A stretch of 64,000 bases of DNA from Saccharomycopsis fibuligera x Saccharomycopsis cf. fibuligera (GCA_001936135.1 CP012816.1:1677501-1741500); one strand, 5' to 3'. Positions 11,115 to 21,288 are shown, numbered from the stretch's first letter. Translations and numbers: made by a program. The notes: generated by a model not told the origin, from the letters alone.

Positions 11115-11531
11115 TGTGTATCACTGTATACTATGAGTGGCATTTATAACGAATACAAAACAAAAAAAAAAAAAAAAAAAAACAGAATTATTCCAAAACC
11201 ATCGAGGTTGCGATGCAAATGAGGTACAAAACGAATAATTATAAGTAAGCAGTCAGGCTAAAGCTCCATGTGAAGAAAAGCAGACAGGAAGTAGATGTTG
11301 TTGATTGTTAATTGCTGTCGTGAGACGGTGGCGCACACAAGTAAGAATCTTAAGATGAGGCATCAGTGTTAACAGAAACAGCGATATCGCACGCCCTGCA
11401 TATTCCACTCCTGTGGATCCATCCATCACCTCATCATCATTACTACTTTACGATAATTATTATACATTTTGACATTCAGATATCTATATATCGCATCTAT
11501 TTGCATCGTTCTATATACAGTTTTCTAGATC
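11115..11531. other. Intergenic ATG11 5' / MSF1 3'
   Basis: A 417-bp gap between two minus-strand genes. It contains a 20-bp A tract at about 11161-11180 and a pyrimidine-rich stretch near 11400-11470. No gene is apparent. Confidence 0.5.
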
Positions 11532-12896
11532 TCAGCGCAACTGAACATTAAATCTAGTTTGTAGCTGACCACGGATGTTGTTATTGATCTCATTCACTTG
11601 GTCATTGGTAAGGGTCTTGTCCATTGATTGGTAAGTCACGCGGAAACACTTGCTAGTCTTGTTTGTCTTTGGATGAGTGAATTCATCGACACATGCAACG
11701 TTCTCAACCAAATCACCACCGAACTCTCTCACAATCTCAAAAAAATCGTTTTCGTGGAATGTGGCTGAATCTGGGAGCCAGAAACTGATGTCTCTGTGGG
11801 TGGATGGGTATTTGGAGTATGGAACAAAACTGGTGATTGTGTTTTCTTTAAATTGCTTGGTAAATCTTTCGTCCAAGGACCAAAACAATCTAATGTCCGG
11901 AACTCCAAACAACAACATGGCAATTCTGTCCAACCCAATGCCAAAAGCCCAACCAATAGAATTATCTATACCGGAATTATCTAAGACAGCTTTTCTGACC
12001 ACACCGCAACCAAGACATTCCAACCATTCTCCTTTCCACCAAACCTCAATTTCCCAACTTGGTGCAGTCCACGGGAAATATGCCTCAACCCATCTGACTT
12101 TCAAAGGTTCACTGAGAAATGGGTCAGTGGAACCAGCAAGCTTACCTGCTTTTTTAGCTTCATTGAAAACAGTATCTACAATAACTTCACATGTTCTTCT
12201 CAAATGCTGACCCACTAAGTCGGTCTCTTCAGCAGTCATGTGGTCTTGTTTAGGGTTTTCAATGTTATCAAAGGGTCTCTTGACATCCTCAACAACCAAA
12301 TCAACTGGCGGAATGTTAAGAAGATCCCTTTTAATTTGTTCAGTGACATCACCAGCACTCTTATTCCAAATTCTAGCCCCTTCTAATTGATGAAATGCTG
12401 GATAGTGAGTTCTATCAATTTCATCTCTTCTGTAGACGTCCGCACTAATGAAGTATCCTGGGGTAGTCGTTGTTTTGAAGCATTCGTATTCGTGGGCAGA
12501 AGTATGTGTTCTAAGCAAATGGTCTTTGTTGATGTAATATGTGTCAGATTTGGATCTGCCAACATGGTTTTCTGGGAAATCCAACACATCAAAATTTTCA
12601 TAAGTAGTGACAACAGGCTCAAAGTTATTGTAAAAGGTATATTCTTTCGGATCAAACTTGTTCTTGATTAAGTTACTGAGAATACCAATAGGATGGTCTT
12701 TTTTCAAGTGAAGTTTTCTATCGAGAAGGTTCAAAATCGATTGAGGAACATTGGTCCATTCGTCTGTGTAGTAGTCCTTGCCGTTAATAGCAACGACATT
12801 TTCTCTCCTTATAGCAGAGTAACAACGAGATGGCACTACTCCAAACAAATTGGGTTTGGCGGCCAACACCCTAGCAAAGGATTTGAGACCGATCAT
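11532..12896 (-). CDS. MSF1: Mitochondrial phenylalanyl-tRNA synthetase
   Basis: A 454-residue single-chain class II synthetase. The N-terminus (MIGLKSFARVLAAKPNLFG, then SRCYS) is basic and looks like a mitochondrial presequence. Class II motifs are visible: DRTHYPAFHQLEG near 195-208 (motif 2 region), WIEVW-type strands with VRWVEAYFPWTAPSWEIEV around 268-286, and GWAFGIGLDRIAMLLFG (motif 3) around 317-333. The C-terminal FDX anticodon-binding domain (FVPYSKYPSTHRDISFW) starts near 358. It charges mitochondrial tRNA-Phe in the matrix. It is transcribed away from MRPL16, another mitochondrial translation gene, across 308 bp. Confidence 0.95.
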   Translation of the reverse strand: MIGLKSFARVLAAKPNLFGVVPSRCYSAIRRENVVAINGKDYYTDEWTNVPQSILNLLDRKLHLKKDHPIGILSNLIKNKFDPKEYTFYNNFEPVVTTYENFDVLDFPENHVGRSKSDTYYINKDHLLRTHTSAHEYECFKTTTTPGYFISADVYRRDEIDRTHYPAFHQLEGARIWNKSAGDVTEQIKRDLLNIPPVDLVVEDVKRPFDNIENPKQDHMTAEETDLVGQHLRRTCEVIVDTVFNEAKKAGKLAGSTDPFLSEPLKVRWVEAYFPWTAPSWEIEVWWKGEWLECLGCGVVRKAVLDNSGIDNSIGWAFGIGLDRIAMLLFGVPDIRLFWSLDERFTKQFKENTITSFVPYSKYPSTHRDISFWLPDSATFHENDFFEIVREFGGDLVENVACVDEFTHPKTNKTSKCFRVTYQSMDKTLTNDQVNEINNNIRGQLQTRFNVQLR

Positions 12897-13204
12897 GATT
12901 TATTGGCTACTGGTTTCTCTGGTTCTGACAGCTTTTTGGTTCTGGCATCTCTTCGATCGCATTTATACACTCACACACATCCACACCTGAAAAATGGACA
13001 TGCACACAGAAAATTATAAAGTCATGTGCATATTCACCCTTACATCCACCCGCACACTATAGCTAACGAAAAAAGAATCCGCAAAAATCTGCGAATGCAT
13101 TTCAATGTGAAAAAATCAAGGAAAGCTTTAAAACCAAAGATCAAAATACACTCAGCATCAGGCGCACTTGTCGATATACACACGCATATAACCTCCAACT
13201 CGCA
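12897..13204. promoter_or_regulatory. Divergent promoter of MSF1 and MRPL16
   Basis: A 308-bp gap between divergent start codons of two mitochondrial-translation genes, so co-regulation is plausible. It is rich in CA-type repeats (CACACA near 12970-12985 and CACCC/CACAC near 13035-13060). No specific factor site was identified. Confidence 0.5.
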
Positions 13205-13864
13205 ATGTCATTTTTGGCCTCTAGACTTGTGGGGCTCAAACAGCAGCTTACCCCGTTTAGCTTCAGCTTGACCACCAAACGTTTCACCCATGAGTATGCC
13301 CCAAGATTCAGAAAAGTAAAGAAGGCTCATAAGGGAAGAGTGCCAGTGCGTACCGGAGGATCCATGAAAGGTTCTACCGTCAGATTTGGTGATTATGGGC
13401 TTAGACTTAAATCTGAAGGTGTCAGACTCACTGCCAAACAGTTACAAGAGGCAGACAACACCATTATGCGTGTTATTAGAAGTGTGGGCGGTCAGCTTTG
13501 GAAAAGATTGGTGACATCCATCGCTGTGTGTGAAAAGGGTAATGAAACCCGTATGGGTAAAGGTAAAGGTGCATTTGACCACTGGGCTGTCAGAGTTCCA
13601 ACTGGTAAAGTTTTGTTCGAAATTGCTGGTGAAGACTTGCACGAAAAGGTTGCCAGAGATGTTTTTAGAAAAGCTGGTGATAAATTACCAGGAGTTTACG
13701 AAATCATCAAAAAGGGTGAAGCTCCAAGAGTTGGCTTGAAGGCTATTGCTAAAGTGCCGGCAAAAAAAAATGTTGTTGCTGAAATGGCAAAGAACCCATC
13801 GAAGGAAGCTCTTAATGAACTTAAAGCAAAGAGCGAACAATACAGAATTTACAGAGGTTTTTAA
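13205..13864 (+). CDS. MRPL16: Mitochondrial large-subunit ribosomal protein uL16m
   Basis: A 219-residue L16/L10e-family protein, near the 232 residues of S. cerevisiae Mrpl16. The first 25 residues ([15 protein letters not shown], followed by TTKRFTHEY) form a basic amphipathic presequence. The conserved core includes [31 protein letters not shown], and the tRNA-site loop [19 protein letters not shown]. It binds 21S rRNA near the peptidyl-transferase centre of the mitochondrial ribosome. Start chosen at the first ATG, 308 bp from divergent MSF1. Confidence 0.95.
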   Translation: MSFLASRLVGLKQQLTPFSFSLTTKRFTHEYAPRFRKVKKAHKGRVPVRTGGSMKGSTVRFGDYGLRLKSEGVRLTAKQLQEADNTIMRVIRSVGGQLWKRLVTSIAVCEKGNETRMGKGKGAFDHWAVRVPTGKVLFEIAGEDLHEKVARDVFRKAGDKLPGVYEIIKKGEAPRVGLKAIAKVPAKKNVVAEMAKNPSKEALNELKAKSEQYRIYRGF

Positions 13865-13998
13865 GTGATTGGTTGAATCTATTTGGTTTTAGTTTGTTTT
13901 TCTTTTTGTCATTAGTTATGGTTATGTATATGGGATAATGAGAAAAACTCTTGTACATATATTTATTTCCTTATACAAATCTCCAGTTTTCACAAGCC

Positions 13999-15069
13999 TC
14001 ATTTCGTAGTCTCCAAAATAACCATTGTCTTGGCAATAAAGCCTTCCAAATGGAATATATCTTTAGATCCCAAACTTAATCTTTCATCAAACATCGCACT
14101 AGCCTCCACTATTTCATATTTTGCCCTATCTTTTACACGACCATCATTTAACAAACTAAACGTTAATCCTTTGAGTATCACCTTGGGTGGTATACAATGA
14201 CTTATCAACTCATAAAGCACACTTCTAGACTGCGATAAGTTTCTCACTGACCGATCCTTCACTATATTTCTAGCTAAGTTATTCACCACAGATTCCCAGT
14301 CAAGTTCAACTAGACTAGAGGATGTTGTGATAATATCATTAGTCATGGCTAATGCTTCAAACGACAATATAGCTTTACGTAAGTTTCTGTCTGCATGCTC
14401 AGCAATTCGACTCAAAATGGCAATCTTGTCCTTTTCGTTAGATGGCAACTGAAGACCTTCCTTTTCACCAATATCATTCAACACCCCAGCAATCTCCTGC
14501 ACCGTAGGTAAGGAAATTCTAACTAGTAAAGTTCTTGACTGGATTGGCTGAATTATATTGGAAGTTGTACTAGAAATCAAAATCAACCTAATATTGCTAG
14601 AATATTTCTCCATAGTTCTTCTCAAAGCAGCCTGGGCATCTCTAGATAATGAATCAGCTTCATTGACAATAACAATCTTGAATCTATGTTTCCCCGTTTG
14701 GAAATCTATCTGTTCAGTTTGCCCAATTTCTTTTAACAAATCCTGGATAATAATTCTGTCGTTATTGCCTAAATCTGAGGGAGTAATCTCAATATGATAG
14801 GGACTTGAAACAATGTTAAATTCAAGTTTTTTTTTTGTTGGAGTTTTGAACGTTCTCACATCAATTTTCATTTTATCAACGCCAGGACCATATAATTCGT
14901 GAAGTGTAGCAAGAATTCTTGTCTTTTTCCCTGCACCTGATGGGCCATACACTAACAAGTGCGGGAAGTCTCCAGAAGACGCTAATGATTTCAATCTCTG
15001 TGAGATTTCTTCATGATAGTCAATACTATCTAAAGATCTTGGTCTGTATTTATCCACCCACAATGACAT
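13999..15069 (-). CDS. RFC5: Replication factor C subunit 5 (clamp loader)
   Basis: A 356-residue AAA+ protein beginning MSLWVDKYRPRSLDSIDY, matching S. cerevisiae Rfc5 (354 residues). Walker A is GPSGAGKKT at about 42-50. Instead of the DEAD Walker B the sequence reads NEADSL (about 134-139), the known degenerate form in Rfc5 orthologues, which bind nucleotide but are not an active ATPase. SSPYHIEITPSDLGNNDRI and the RFC-typical AALRRTMEKYS follow, and the C-terminus ends ERLSLGSKDIFHLEGFIAK. Rfc5 belongs to the RFC complex that loads PCNA, and to the alternative loaders with Rad24, Ctf18 and Elg1. The PCNA gene lies 8 kb away. An ACGCGT box sits 124 bp upstream of its start. Confidence 0.95.
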   Translation of the reverse strand: MSLWVDKYRPRSLDSIDYHEEISQRLKSLASSGDFPHLLVYGPSGAGKKTRILATLHELYGPGVDKMKIDVRTFKTPTKKKLEFNIVSSPYHIEITPSDLGNNDRIIIQDLLKEIGQTEQIDFQTGKHRFKIVIVNEADSLSRDAQAALRRTMEKYSSNIRLILISSTTSNIIQPIQSRTLLVRISLPTVQEIAGVLNDIGEKEGLQLPSNEKDKIAILSRIAEHADRNLRKAILSFEALAMTNDIITTSSSLVELDWESVVNNLARNIVKDRSVRNLSQSRSVLYELISHCIPPKVILKGLTFSLLNDGRVKDRAKYEIVEASAMFDERLSLGSKDIFHLEGFIAKTMVILETTK

Positions 15070-15192
15070 ATTTTATTAATTTATTGAATGCCTGAAAAGA
15101 CCAAAGTTGGTGGGTAAATTGTTTTAGTTTCCGATTAGTTTAATTTGTATTGGTATCTGTCAACGTTTGTGGGTTTGAATGTTCCATTCCAG

Positions 15193-15198
15193 ACGCGT
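15193..15198. promoter_or_regulatory. MCB element ACGCGT upstream of RFC5
   Basis: Exact ACGCGT, 124 bp before the RFC5 ATG (minus strand). The same element occurs at POL30. It overlaps the left arm of an inverted repeat that brackets a long A tract. Confidence 0.6.
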
Positions 15199-15213
15199 AA
15201 CTTTTCTAAAAAA

Positions 15214-15260
<47 letters not shown>

Positions 15261-15264
15261 ACGC
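15195..15264. repeat. Long A tract bracketed by an 11-bp inverted repeat
   Basis: GCGTAACTTTT at 15195-15205 is mirrored by AAAAGTTACGC at 15254-15264. The intervening about 48 bp is almost pure A with one GT interruption. The structure can form a stem with the A tract as the loop. Confidence 0.8.
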
Positions 15265-15681
15265 ATACAAGCCGGGTACGCTGCAATGTTGTATCATTTA
15301 CTCAGCAGAATTGATCTTATATTTTTTGTACTTCTCAGAATTAAGACAAAGCGTAATCACGTATAGAGAAAAAGTATCTGCCAAAATAACTAATTTTTTT
15401 TCTACTCATTCAAAAACTAAAAATAAAGGGTCATCTGTTTCTCGAAATTATTGAGCCATAAATAAAGAGCTTACTGTAAGAAATTCAACCAATTGTAAGA
15501 CTTTCTACAAAATGCTATAAAATACATATGATAATTCAAGCTAAACACTACAAATTACACTATATGCTAGGGTGTGAAACACAAAGAAACTGCGTGTTTA
15601 TAGTATATAGCACAATGCTTCAATTCATGAATTAGATATATAAAAGATATATTTAATGAGTGATAAACCAAAGAATTGAAA

Positions 15682-17628
15682 TCACCACGTCTCTTGTAAA
15701 TATCTATACTTGTTTTCAATGTCCATCAACTGTGCAGCAGCATCATGTTTGGATACACCGCCCACTTCCTCGATAATCTGCTGAATCGTCGCTCTTGTCT
15801 GGATTGGCATTCTCCCAGATGCACCACAAAGATAAATAACACCATTCTGGTTAATAATCAAGTCATAAATAAGCTCTTTATGGAAATACAACATATCTTG
15901 CACATATTTGACCTTCTTGTTGGTTCCAGTTACCAAAGTGTCATCTCTTGAAAATGCAGGAAACAAATGTATTTCTTTAGAAGCATTAAGCGTTTCAAAA
16001 AATTCGCCATAAAGAAAATCTTTGTCCTTATATCTATTTCCAGAAAACAAGTATATCGGATAATGATGTGGAATTTTATCTTGTATAATTGACCTAATCG
16101 GAGCAATACCAGTGCCTGGTCCAATCAATATCAATGGAACCTTAGAATTTCGTGGAAACTTTGAATAAACATCATTTCTCTTGACCGAGTAGACTAACTT
16201 GGCACCAGGTTTCAAATCTTTAAGCCAATTCGTACACACTCCTGTTCTGATTCTCTTAATTATTGTTCTGTATTTTACGATTGCCACGCAAAGATCGAAT
16301 TCGCGTCGTGTCTTGTCACTGCTTGGAGCTGAAGCAATGGAAAACATTCTTGGCCTCAAAATTGGGAAAACATCCAATACATATTCTACTGGAATCTTCA
16401 AACTATGAAACTCCGTCACTGTTTCCAAAATTGATCTGCGAGGTCGGTTAGCATAGTTATACAAATCTTCAGTGAACTCAATTTCAGAAAACTCTTTCAA
16501 TTTCTCACGCTCTCTTTCATCATTAGCAAACTTGTATATCTGCATGAAGAAACTTCTTCTAGGAATGGCCATAATATCTAAATGATGAGTGATTAATGAT
16601 CTCAAAGTTAAGGGATTAACTAGTCCTCCTTCAATATCTAAATTAAATTCACTGGTATCTTGATTGATTTTGATCCGGTAATCGGCAAAATCACCCCATC
16701 TTTGACTTTGAATCAACTCCTCTACATCAGCTGGCTGATTAGAAGGATACAAGGAGACAATATCGCCGGGTCTATACTGAATTTCGCTATTAACATCCCG
16801 AATAGTAAGATGTCTAACGTCCTGTGTATGATCTACTGCAGTGAGCCTATCATTGCAAACAATCTCACCCAATTTGATCTCCTCATCACTAACCACTCCT
16901 TTCACGTTTCCGTTCCCATTACCACTGTTTATACTCGTACTACTGCCACTTATGGCATTAAAACTGGATGTCTCTTTGCCAATCGCTACTGCCCCACCAT
17001 TACCGACACCATTATTGCCATTGCCCTTAAATCGCGAATTAGCTATATCCTGAATATCATTATCCGTTTTCCTTTTCAATTTATTTGTATCAATCTCCAC
17101 TTTAAACTTTGGTGGTAGTGCTGGTGCACCGAGTCCAGCTTTTTGCTGCGTTTGACGTTCACCAAACTGATCAATTACACCCTTTACTAACAATTCCTCC
17201 CATTCCTTATAAAATGCCTCAACTCCTTCCGGGCTCTGCTCATCACCTTCACCTCGCACACTAAGTTCCTTAGCGCCTAACTGGAGAAGTCGAGCATGCA
17301 CTTTTTTGATAAAATAGTTATATTTAGGATATGATGAATCACCAAGCCCAAAAGTCGAGAATTGAATATGATCTAGGAAATCACTAGGTAATCTTTTTTG
17401 CAAAAGAAATTTCCAAAATTTTTTCGTATTTTTTGGATTGTCGCCGTTGCCAAAGGTTGAAGATATCACAATCAATACTCGTATCTCAAGTAGCTTTTTC
17501 AACTCAAAGCTATCCATAGAAAATACGGCTGCTGAATAATTGTTGCTTTCTAGCTTGTTTGCCAATAAAACAGCGTATTCGTAAGAGTTGAACGTCTCTG
17601 TCCCATATAAAATCACAATCTTCTCCAT
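15682..17628 (-). CDS. TAH18: NADPH-dependent diflavin reductase Tah18
   Basis: A 648-residue protein with the cytochrome P450 reductase fold. An N-terminal flavodoxin (FMN) domain covers about 1-150, with ILYGTETFNSYEYA, SSTFGNGDNP and FGLGDSSYPKYN. A linker of about 40 residues rich in Gly/Asn/Ser (about 200-240) has expanded. The FAD domain has RPRMFSIASAP around 435-445, and the NADPH domain has LILIGPGTGIAPIRS around 503-517 and YLCGASGRMP near 608. Tah18 passes electrons from NADPH to Dre2 in cytosolic iron-sulfur cluster assembly. S. cerevisiae Tah18 is 623 residues; the linker explains the excess. Confidence 0.95.
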   Translation of the reverse strand: MEKIVILYGTETFNSYEYAVLLANKLESNNYSAAVFSMDSFELKKLLEIRVLIVISSTFGNGDNPKNTKKFWKFLLQKRLPSDFLDHIQFSTFGLGDSSYPKYNYFIKKVHARLLQLGAKELSVRGEGDEQSPEGVEAFYKEWEELLVKGVIDQFGERQTQQKAGLGAPALPPKFKVEIDTNKLKRKTDNDIQDIANSRFKGNGNNGVGNGGAVAIGKETSSFNAISGSSTSINSGNGNGNVKGVVSDEEIKLGEIVCNDRLTAVDHTQDVRHLTIRDVNSEIQYRPGDIVSLYPSNQPADVEELIQSQRWGDFADYRIKINQDTSEFNLDIEGGLVNPLTLRSLITHHLDIMAIPRRSFFMQIYKFANDEREREKLKEFSEIEFTEDLYNYANRPRRSILETVTEFHSLKIPVEYVLDVFPILRPRMFSIASAPSSDKTRREFDLCVAIVKYRTIIKRIRTGVCTNWLKDLKPGAKLVYSVKRNDVYSKFPRNSKVPLILIGPGTGIAPIRSIIQDKIPHHYPIYLFSGNRYKDKDFLYGEFFETLNASKEIHLFPAFSRDDTLVTGTNKKVKYVQDMLYFHKELIYDLIINQNGVIYLCGASGRMPIQTRATIQQIIEEVGGVSKHDAAAQLMDIENKYRYLQETW

Positions 17629-17917
17629 TTTGAACAGTTCTATAAGGTTACACGCGGAACGAAGTGGTCTGTACTATATATAATTTAAAAGGAATCACGG
17701 CCTCTTTTTGCAAATACTGGAAAACTCATTTGAGATGAAAAAAAAAAAAAAAATTATGCGTATTAATGCGTAACCTTGTGATCCTTGCATACACACAGGA
17801 AAAAACCTAACATGCATTAACACTCAAACATACGTTATCAAGCCCTTCAGCCCAGCAAAACTACCGCAGCTAGCAAATTTAAAGCATGTTTACTGGACAA
17901 CAGTTAAGAATGGAAAC

Positions 17918-17955
<38 letters not shown>

Positions 17956-18600
17956 AAAGAAAGAAAAATGAAAAATGAATTGCCAAAGTATGATATTTAT
18001 TGCTCTTATGCTTTGATAGGTCAACAAATAAGCAAAAACAGTCCTTTAGCCTAAGTTTTCAAAAAAATATGATGTAATAGTAATTATACCACACAAGTAA
18101 TAATACCATATTTTCTTGAATCTGTGGATTACTGAAAAGACAAGCAACAAAATAGTAATAAAATGCGGAGGGTAACGGAAAAGTTGAAAAGGTACTTGCT
18201 TTTTTCAATAGTCTCATCTCGTTGACTTATTATGTATGTGTGCTTTGTTCTTCGTGAGAATGAGGTTTTAACATAGTAATTTTGGCAGTATTCTCTAACT
18301 TCGTTCCTGGACTTTCCTATTTGGTTGCCTTTCTCAATGATTATAACTGGAAAATTAGTTTTTGATACAAATAGGTTTATCTAAAAAAATAAATTCTATT
18401 GTGATTATATTTTTATAATCATGGAGAGCAGGCAAACAAGTATAACTATAGAAATAATTTGAATATTGGTTTTGATACAAAAAGATAAAAACGTACAACT
18501 TTCAGTTATGCTTTCTCAATAAGCGTTCTAGAAAGTTATCAGAAAACGATATTTAATTTGCATTTACAAAACAAAAATAAAAGAAAACAAACACGAAACA
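17629..18600. other. Intergenic TAH18 5' / unknown gene 3'
   Basis: A 972-bp AT-rich gap holding the TAH18 promoter and the 3' region of the next gene. It has A tracts at about 17739-17753 and 17923-17953, a direct repeat TGCGTA around 17757-17773, and a repeated TTTTGATACAAA near 18360 and 18470. I see no gene. Confidence 0.45.
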
Positions 18601-21288
18601 CTAAATAAAAGAAACAACACTCAAAAGACAAGAAAGTGCAACTGTTATCATACAGAAAGTTTCACTTGTGAATAATTTGTTACCCAGTGACGGCCATTCA
18701 CTAAGTGATGATCTTGCTGTGTTATTAAATCCGTTTTCAGATGTAGAATGATTAGAGTGCTGCGACAGATGGTTCTGTTTTTTCTCTAACCCTGTTTTCT
18801 GAGCAGCTGAAGAAAACTTATCCCTTTTGTTTTTTCTTGTGCGGGATTTTCTTTGCCTCTTTCTTTTATTCATTTTTTTAAAGGTTCTTTGTGGATTGGC
18901 TGCTATGGATACCGCGTCTGTATTATTTGTGTTTGAGAATGCATTAGCTAAAGTGGTAGCCATATACGGACTCTCAGCTAAATCAATATCTTGAATACTA
19001 TAAGCTTGCCAGAAGTTATTTTTACGATCATCACAAAAGCAATCGCACCAACAGTTACTTGGATTTTCATCAATTTTGAATAACTCTTTCAAATGTGCAA
19101 CTATCTCATCAGATTTCCAGGTAGTCGAGGGATAATGATGCCAGAAAAACAACATCTGGACATGGTTTAATATCCGTCCCTTCTTTTTTGGACAATCGCA
19201 ATCACAAAAGCAGTCATCTTCAAACTGTTCCAAGACATGGCACTCTAGTTCTATAATTGCATCAAGCACAAGCTTGAATCCATCTAGGCCGGCTTCTATC
19301 AGTCTATGTATAAGAACAAGAATTGTCTTCAAAACAAGGAAAGCTTCTTCTCCCAATATTGACACCAATTCTATTAAGAATCTGATCCCTCGATGTTTGC
19401 CTTCATTTATATGGCATAGAATGTTAATTATCTCTGCAATAGCTTCTCTCTTGTCTTTATGTAAATTTTTGAACAACTCTGAAATATATTTTTTTATCTG
19501 GTCTAACTTGTCACAATCACCCTCATAAGTATCATGTTCTTCCCAGTCATCCCAATCTATGCGTTCGTCTTTGCTATCATAGTACACAAAATTTTTCCAG
19601 TCTTCCCTACTTTGTTCGCTCAAATTCTTCAAACCTGAAACAAAATTATCTTCATCACGCAACACGTATGGAACCAGTTGTTCTGGGATTGCTTTTTCCT
19701 TTTGCAATTTCTTTTCTTTTTGTTTAAGTTTTTTCTCAACAGCCAAATTTCGGTTAGTGTTTATTGGTTTTTTGCTTATCCCATTGATAATCTTAATATC
19801 TGATTTGAGCTGTTTATTATCATCTGCCATCTTTTTATTACTACTTTTACTAGATTTCTTTGACTGTTTTGGATTACCGCTTTTAATGACCTTTTTTGCT
19901 TCTTCTTCCTTTTCCTTCTTGGTGCGCTGTTTTTTCTTTGCAGGGCCATTTTCGGATTGATAAGTTGCAAACTCGCTATGCAAAAAACTGTGATGTTTTT
20001 CGTGCTCAGTTTGAGCTTGTTTGTCCTTATCTTGCTTTATTTCCTCTACTTTGTACTGTTGCTTCAGTTGGTCATCTTCCATCTTGTTATCGGTCTTATT
20101 CTCTATATGTTTTTCATTTTCAATACTTTCCTTACTTTCGTCATTTGTGTCTGTCTTATCCACATCCTCACTGCCATGACTGTTCTCCTTATCATTATCA
20201 TTTTCTTTACTTGAGTGTTCCTCTTGTGCTGCTTGCTGTTTTTTAGAACCTTCTCTTTTCGAAGGAATATAATGCTGTGGATAATAATTTGATGCTTTAT
20301 AAACAGTTCTGGATTTTTCCAGATCTGTATCATTTATGAAGTTGACTTCAATTTGGCTGTAATTATAACCGGCTGGCTCAATTAGGTCATCTGGGTTTTG
20401 AGGATTGCAATCAAGACTTTCTACAGGCACTGCCTTTCCATATTTATCAAGAATAAGATTACCAGCATCAAGGTCCTTATTATAATTACTCCCAAGAGAG
20501 GTCTCTAAAGGCTTAGTCAAACTTTTTGTACCATAACCGTCAACATAATAATAGTAGTTTGAGTCATCTGTCTCCGGTGCCTGACTTTCAACAACTTCTT
20601 CCTCTAAAATGTTTTGTTCTTCTTTTACTGTTTCACTCGGTACGTTACTTCCATCTTCACTTAAACTTTCATTTACGTCTGGAGCGCTTCCATTCTCTGG
20701 TGATTTATATTGCCCCTCATTTGATTCTGTATTCTCATCTGGTACAATTTCATCTTGATAAGGATCGTTTTCCTCCTGTGGTGAATCATGGTAATATTCG
20801 CCAATAAAAGCATTCACAAATCGAATTTTTTCTTCTTCTGTATACTGACCATCAGGGATAACCTCATTGAAATACAGTTTAGCTACTTCAAGTTGTTGTG
20901 GTACATTGTCGACTTTGCCACTGTCCTCAGAATCCACTCCAACTCCAACTCCAATTTTAATTTCACCTTCGCCCGCTTTTTTGCTGAAATCTTCAGAGGC
21001 ATCATCACTTTGAGATCTTAGATCGTCTTCTAAAGCTTCTAAATTTGCACTTTCTTGATTATTCCCATTTTGCACCTGGTTATTGGGATTGTCAATCGGA
21101 TGTATATTTTCATTGGCGTTGGTATTAGTACCGATACCCACACTGCCACTAACACCTGCCGGCTCCGCAATTTGTGCTCCACTATTTCCATAAGCATCAC
21201 CAAAAACAATATCCGCCCAAGCTCGGTTTGCCAAAAAAAGGGTTAGAAATAAGAACCGCATTTTTTTCTGTTGTAGTGTTAATTGCAT
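18601..21288 (-). CDS. Unrecognised secreted, Cys-rich, probably GPI-anchored protein
   Basis: An 895-residue protein with no family I recognise. MRFLFLTLFLANRAWA, beginning at Met10, is a good signal peptide with cleavage before DIVFGD, so either Met1 or Met10 may be used. Residues about 60-380 are very acidic and rich in Asn/Ser/Asp; about 380-560 are Lys/Glu-rich. A folded-looking region, about 590-790, carries helices (AIAEIINILCHINEGK, EEAFLVLKTILVLIHRLI) and two Cys clusters: CFCDCDC about residue 712 and CWCDCFC about 767. A basic block KRKRQRKSRTRKNKR follows near 828-842. The C-terminus ends in a hydrophobic tail, FCMITVALSCLLSVVSFI, preceded by small residues, like a GPI signal. N-glycosylation sequons occur throughout. 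A wall or plasma-membrane protein is inferred. Confidence 0.75.
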   Translation of the reverse strand: MQLTLQQKKMRFLFLTLFLANRAWADIVFGDAYGNSGAQIAEPAGVSGSVGIGTNTNANENIHPIDNPNNQVQNGNNQESANLEALEDDLRSQSDDASEDFSKKAGEGEIKIGVGVGVDSEDSGKVDNVPQQLEVAKLYFNEVIPDGQYTEEEKIRFVNAFIGEYYHDSPQEENDPYQDEIVPDENTESNEGQYKSPENGSAPDVNESLSEDGSNVPSETVKEEQNILEEEVVESQAPETDDSNYYYYVDGYGTKSLTKPLETSLGSNYNKDLDAGNLILDKYGKAVPVESLDCNPQNPDDLIEPAGYNYSQIEVNFINDTDLEKSRTVYKASNYYPQHYIPSKREGSKKQQAAQEEHSSKENDNDKENSHGSEDVDKTDTNDESKESIENEKHIENKTDNKMEDDQLKQQYKVEEIKQDKDKQAQTEHEKHHSFLHSEFATYQSENGPAKKKQRTKKEKEEEAKKVIKSGNPKQSKKSSKSSNKKMADDNKQLKSDIKIINGISKKPINTNRNLAVEKKLKQKEKKLQKEKAIPEQLVPYVLRDEDNFVSGLKNLSEQSREDWKNFVYYDSKDERIDWDDWEEHDTYEGDCDKLDQIKKYISELFKNLHKDKREAIAEIINILCHINEGKHRGIRFLIELVSILGEEAFLVLKTILVLIHRLIEAGLDGFKLVLDAIIELECHVLEQFEDDCFCDCDCPKKKGRILNHVQMLFFWHHYPSTTWKSDEIVAHLKELFKIDENPSNCWCDCFCDDRKNNFWQAYSIQDIDLAESPYMATTLANAFSNTNNTDAVSIAANPQRTFKKMNKRKRQRKSRTRKNKRDKFSSAAQKTGLEKKQNHLSQHSNHSTSENGFNNTARSSLSEWPSLGNKLFTSETFCMITVALSCLLSVVSFI

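Larger units (their letters stand above)
15070..15681. other. Intergenic RFC5 5' / TAH18 3'
   Basis: A 612-bp gap containing the RFC5 promoter (MCB, inverted repeat and A tract) and the AT-rich TAH18 3' region. No additional gene is seen. Confidence 0.5.

Noticed and set aside
16660-17118. 152-codon plus-strand frame
   Set aside because: Antisense to TAH18, which is a complete conserved gene.
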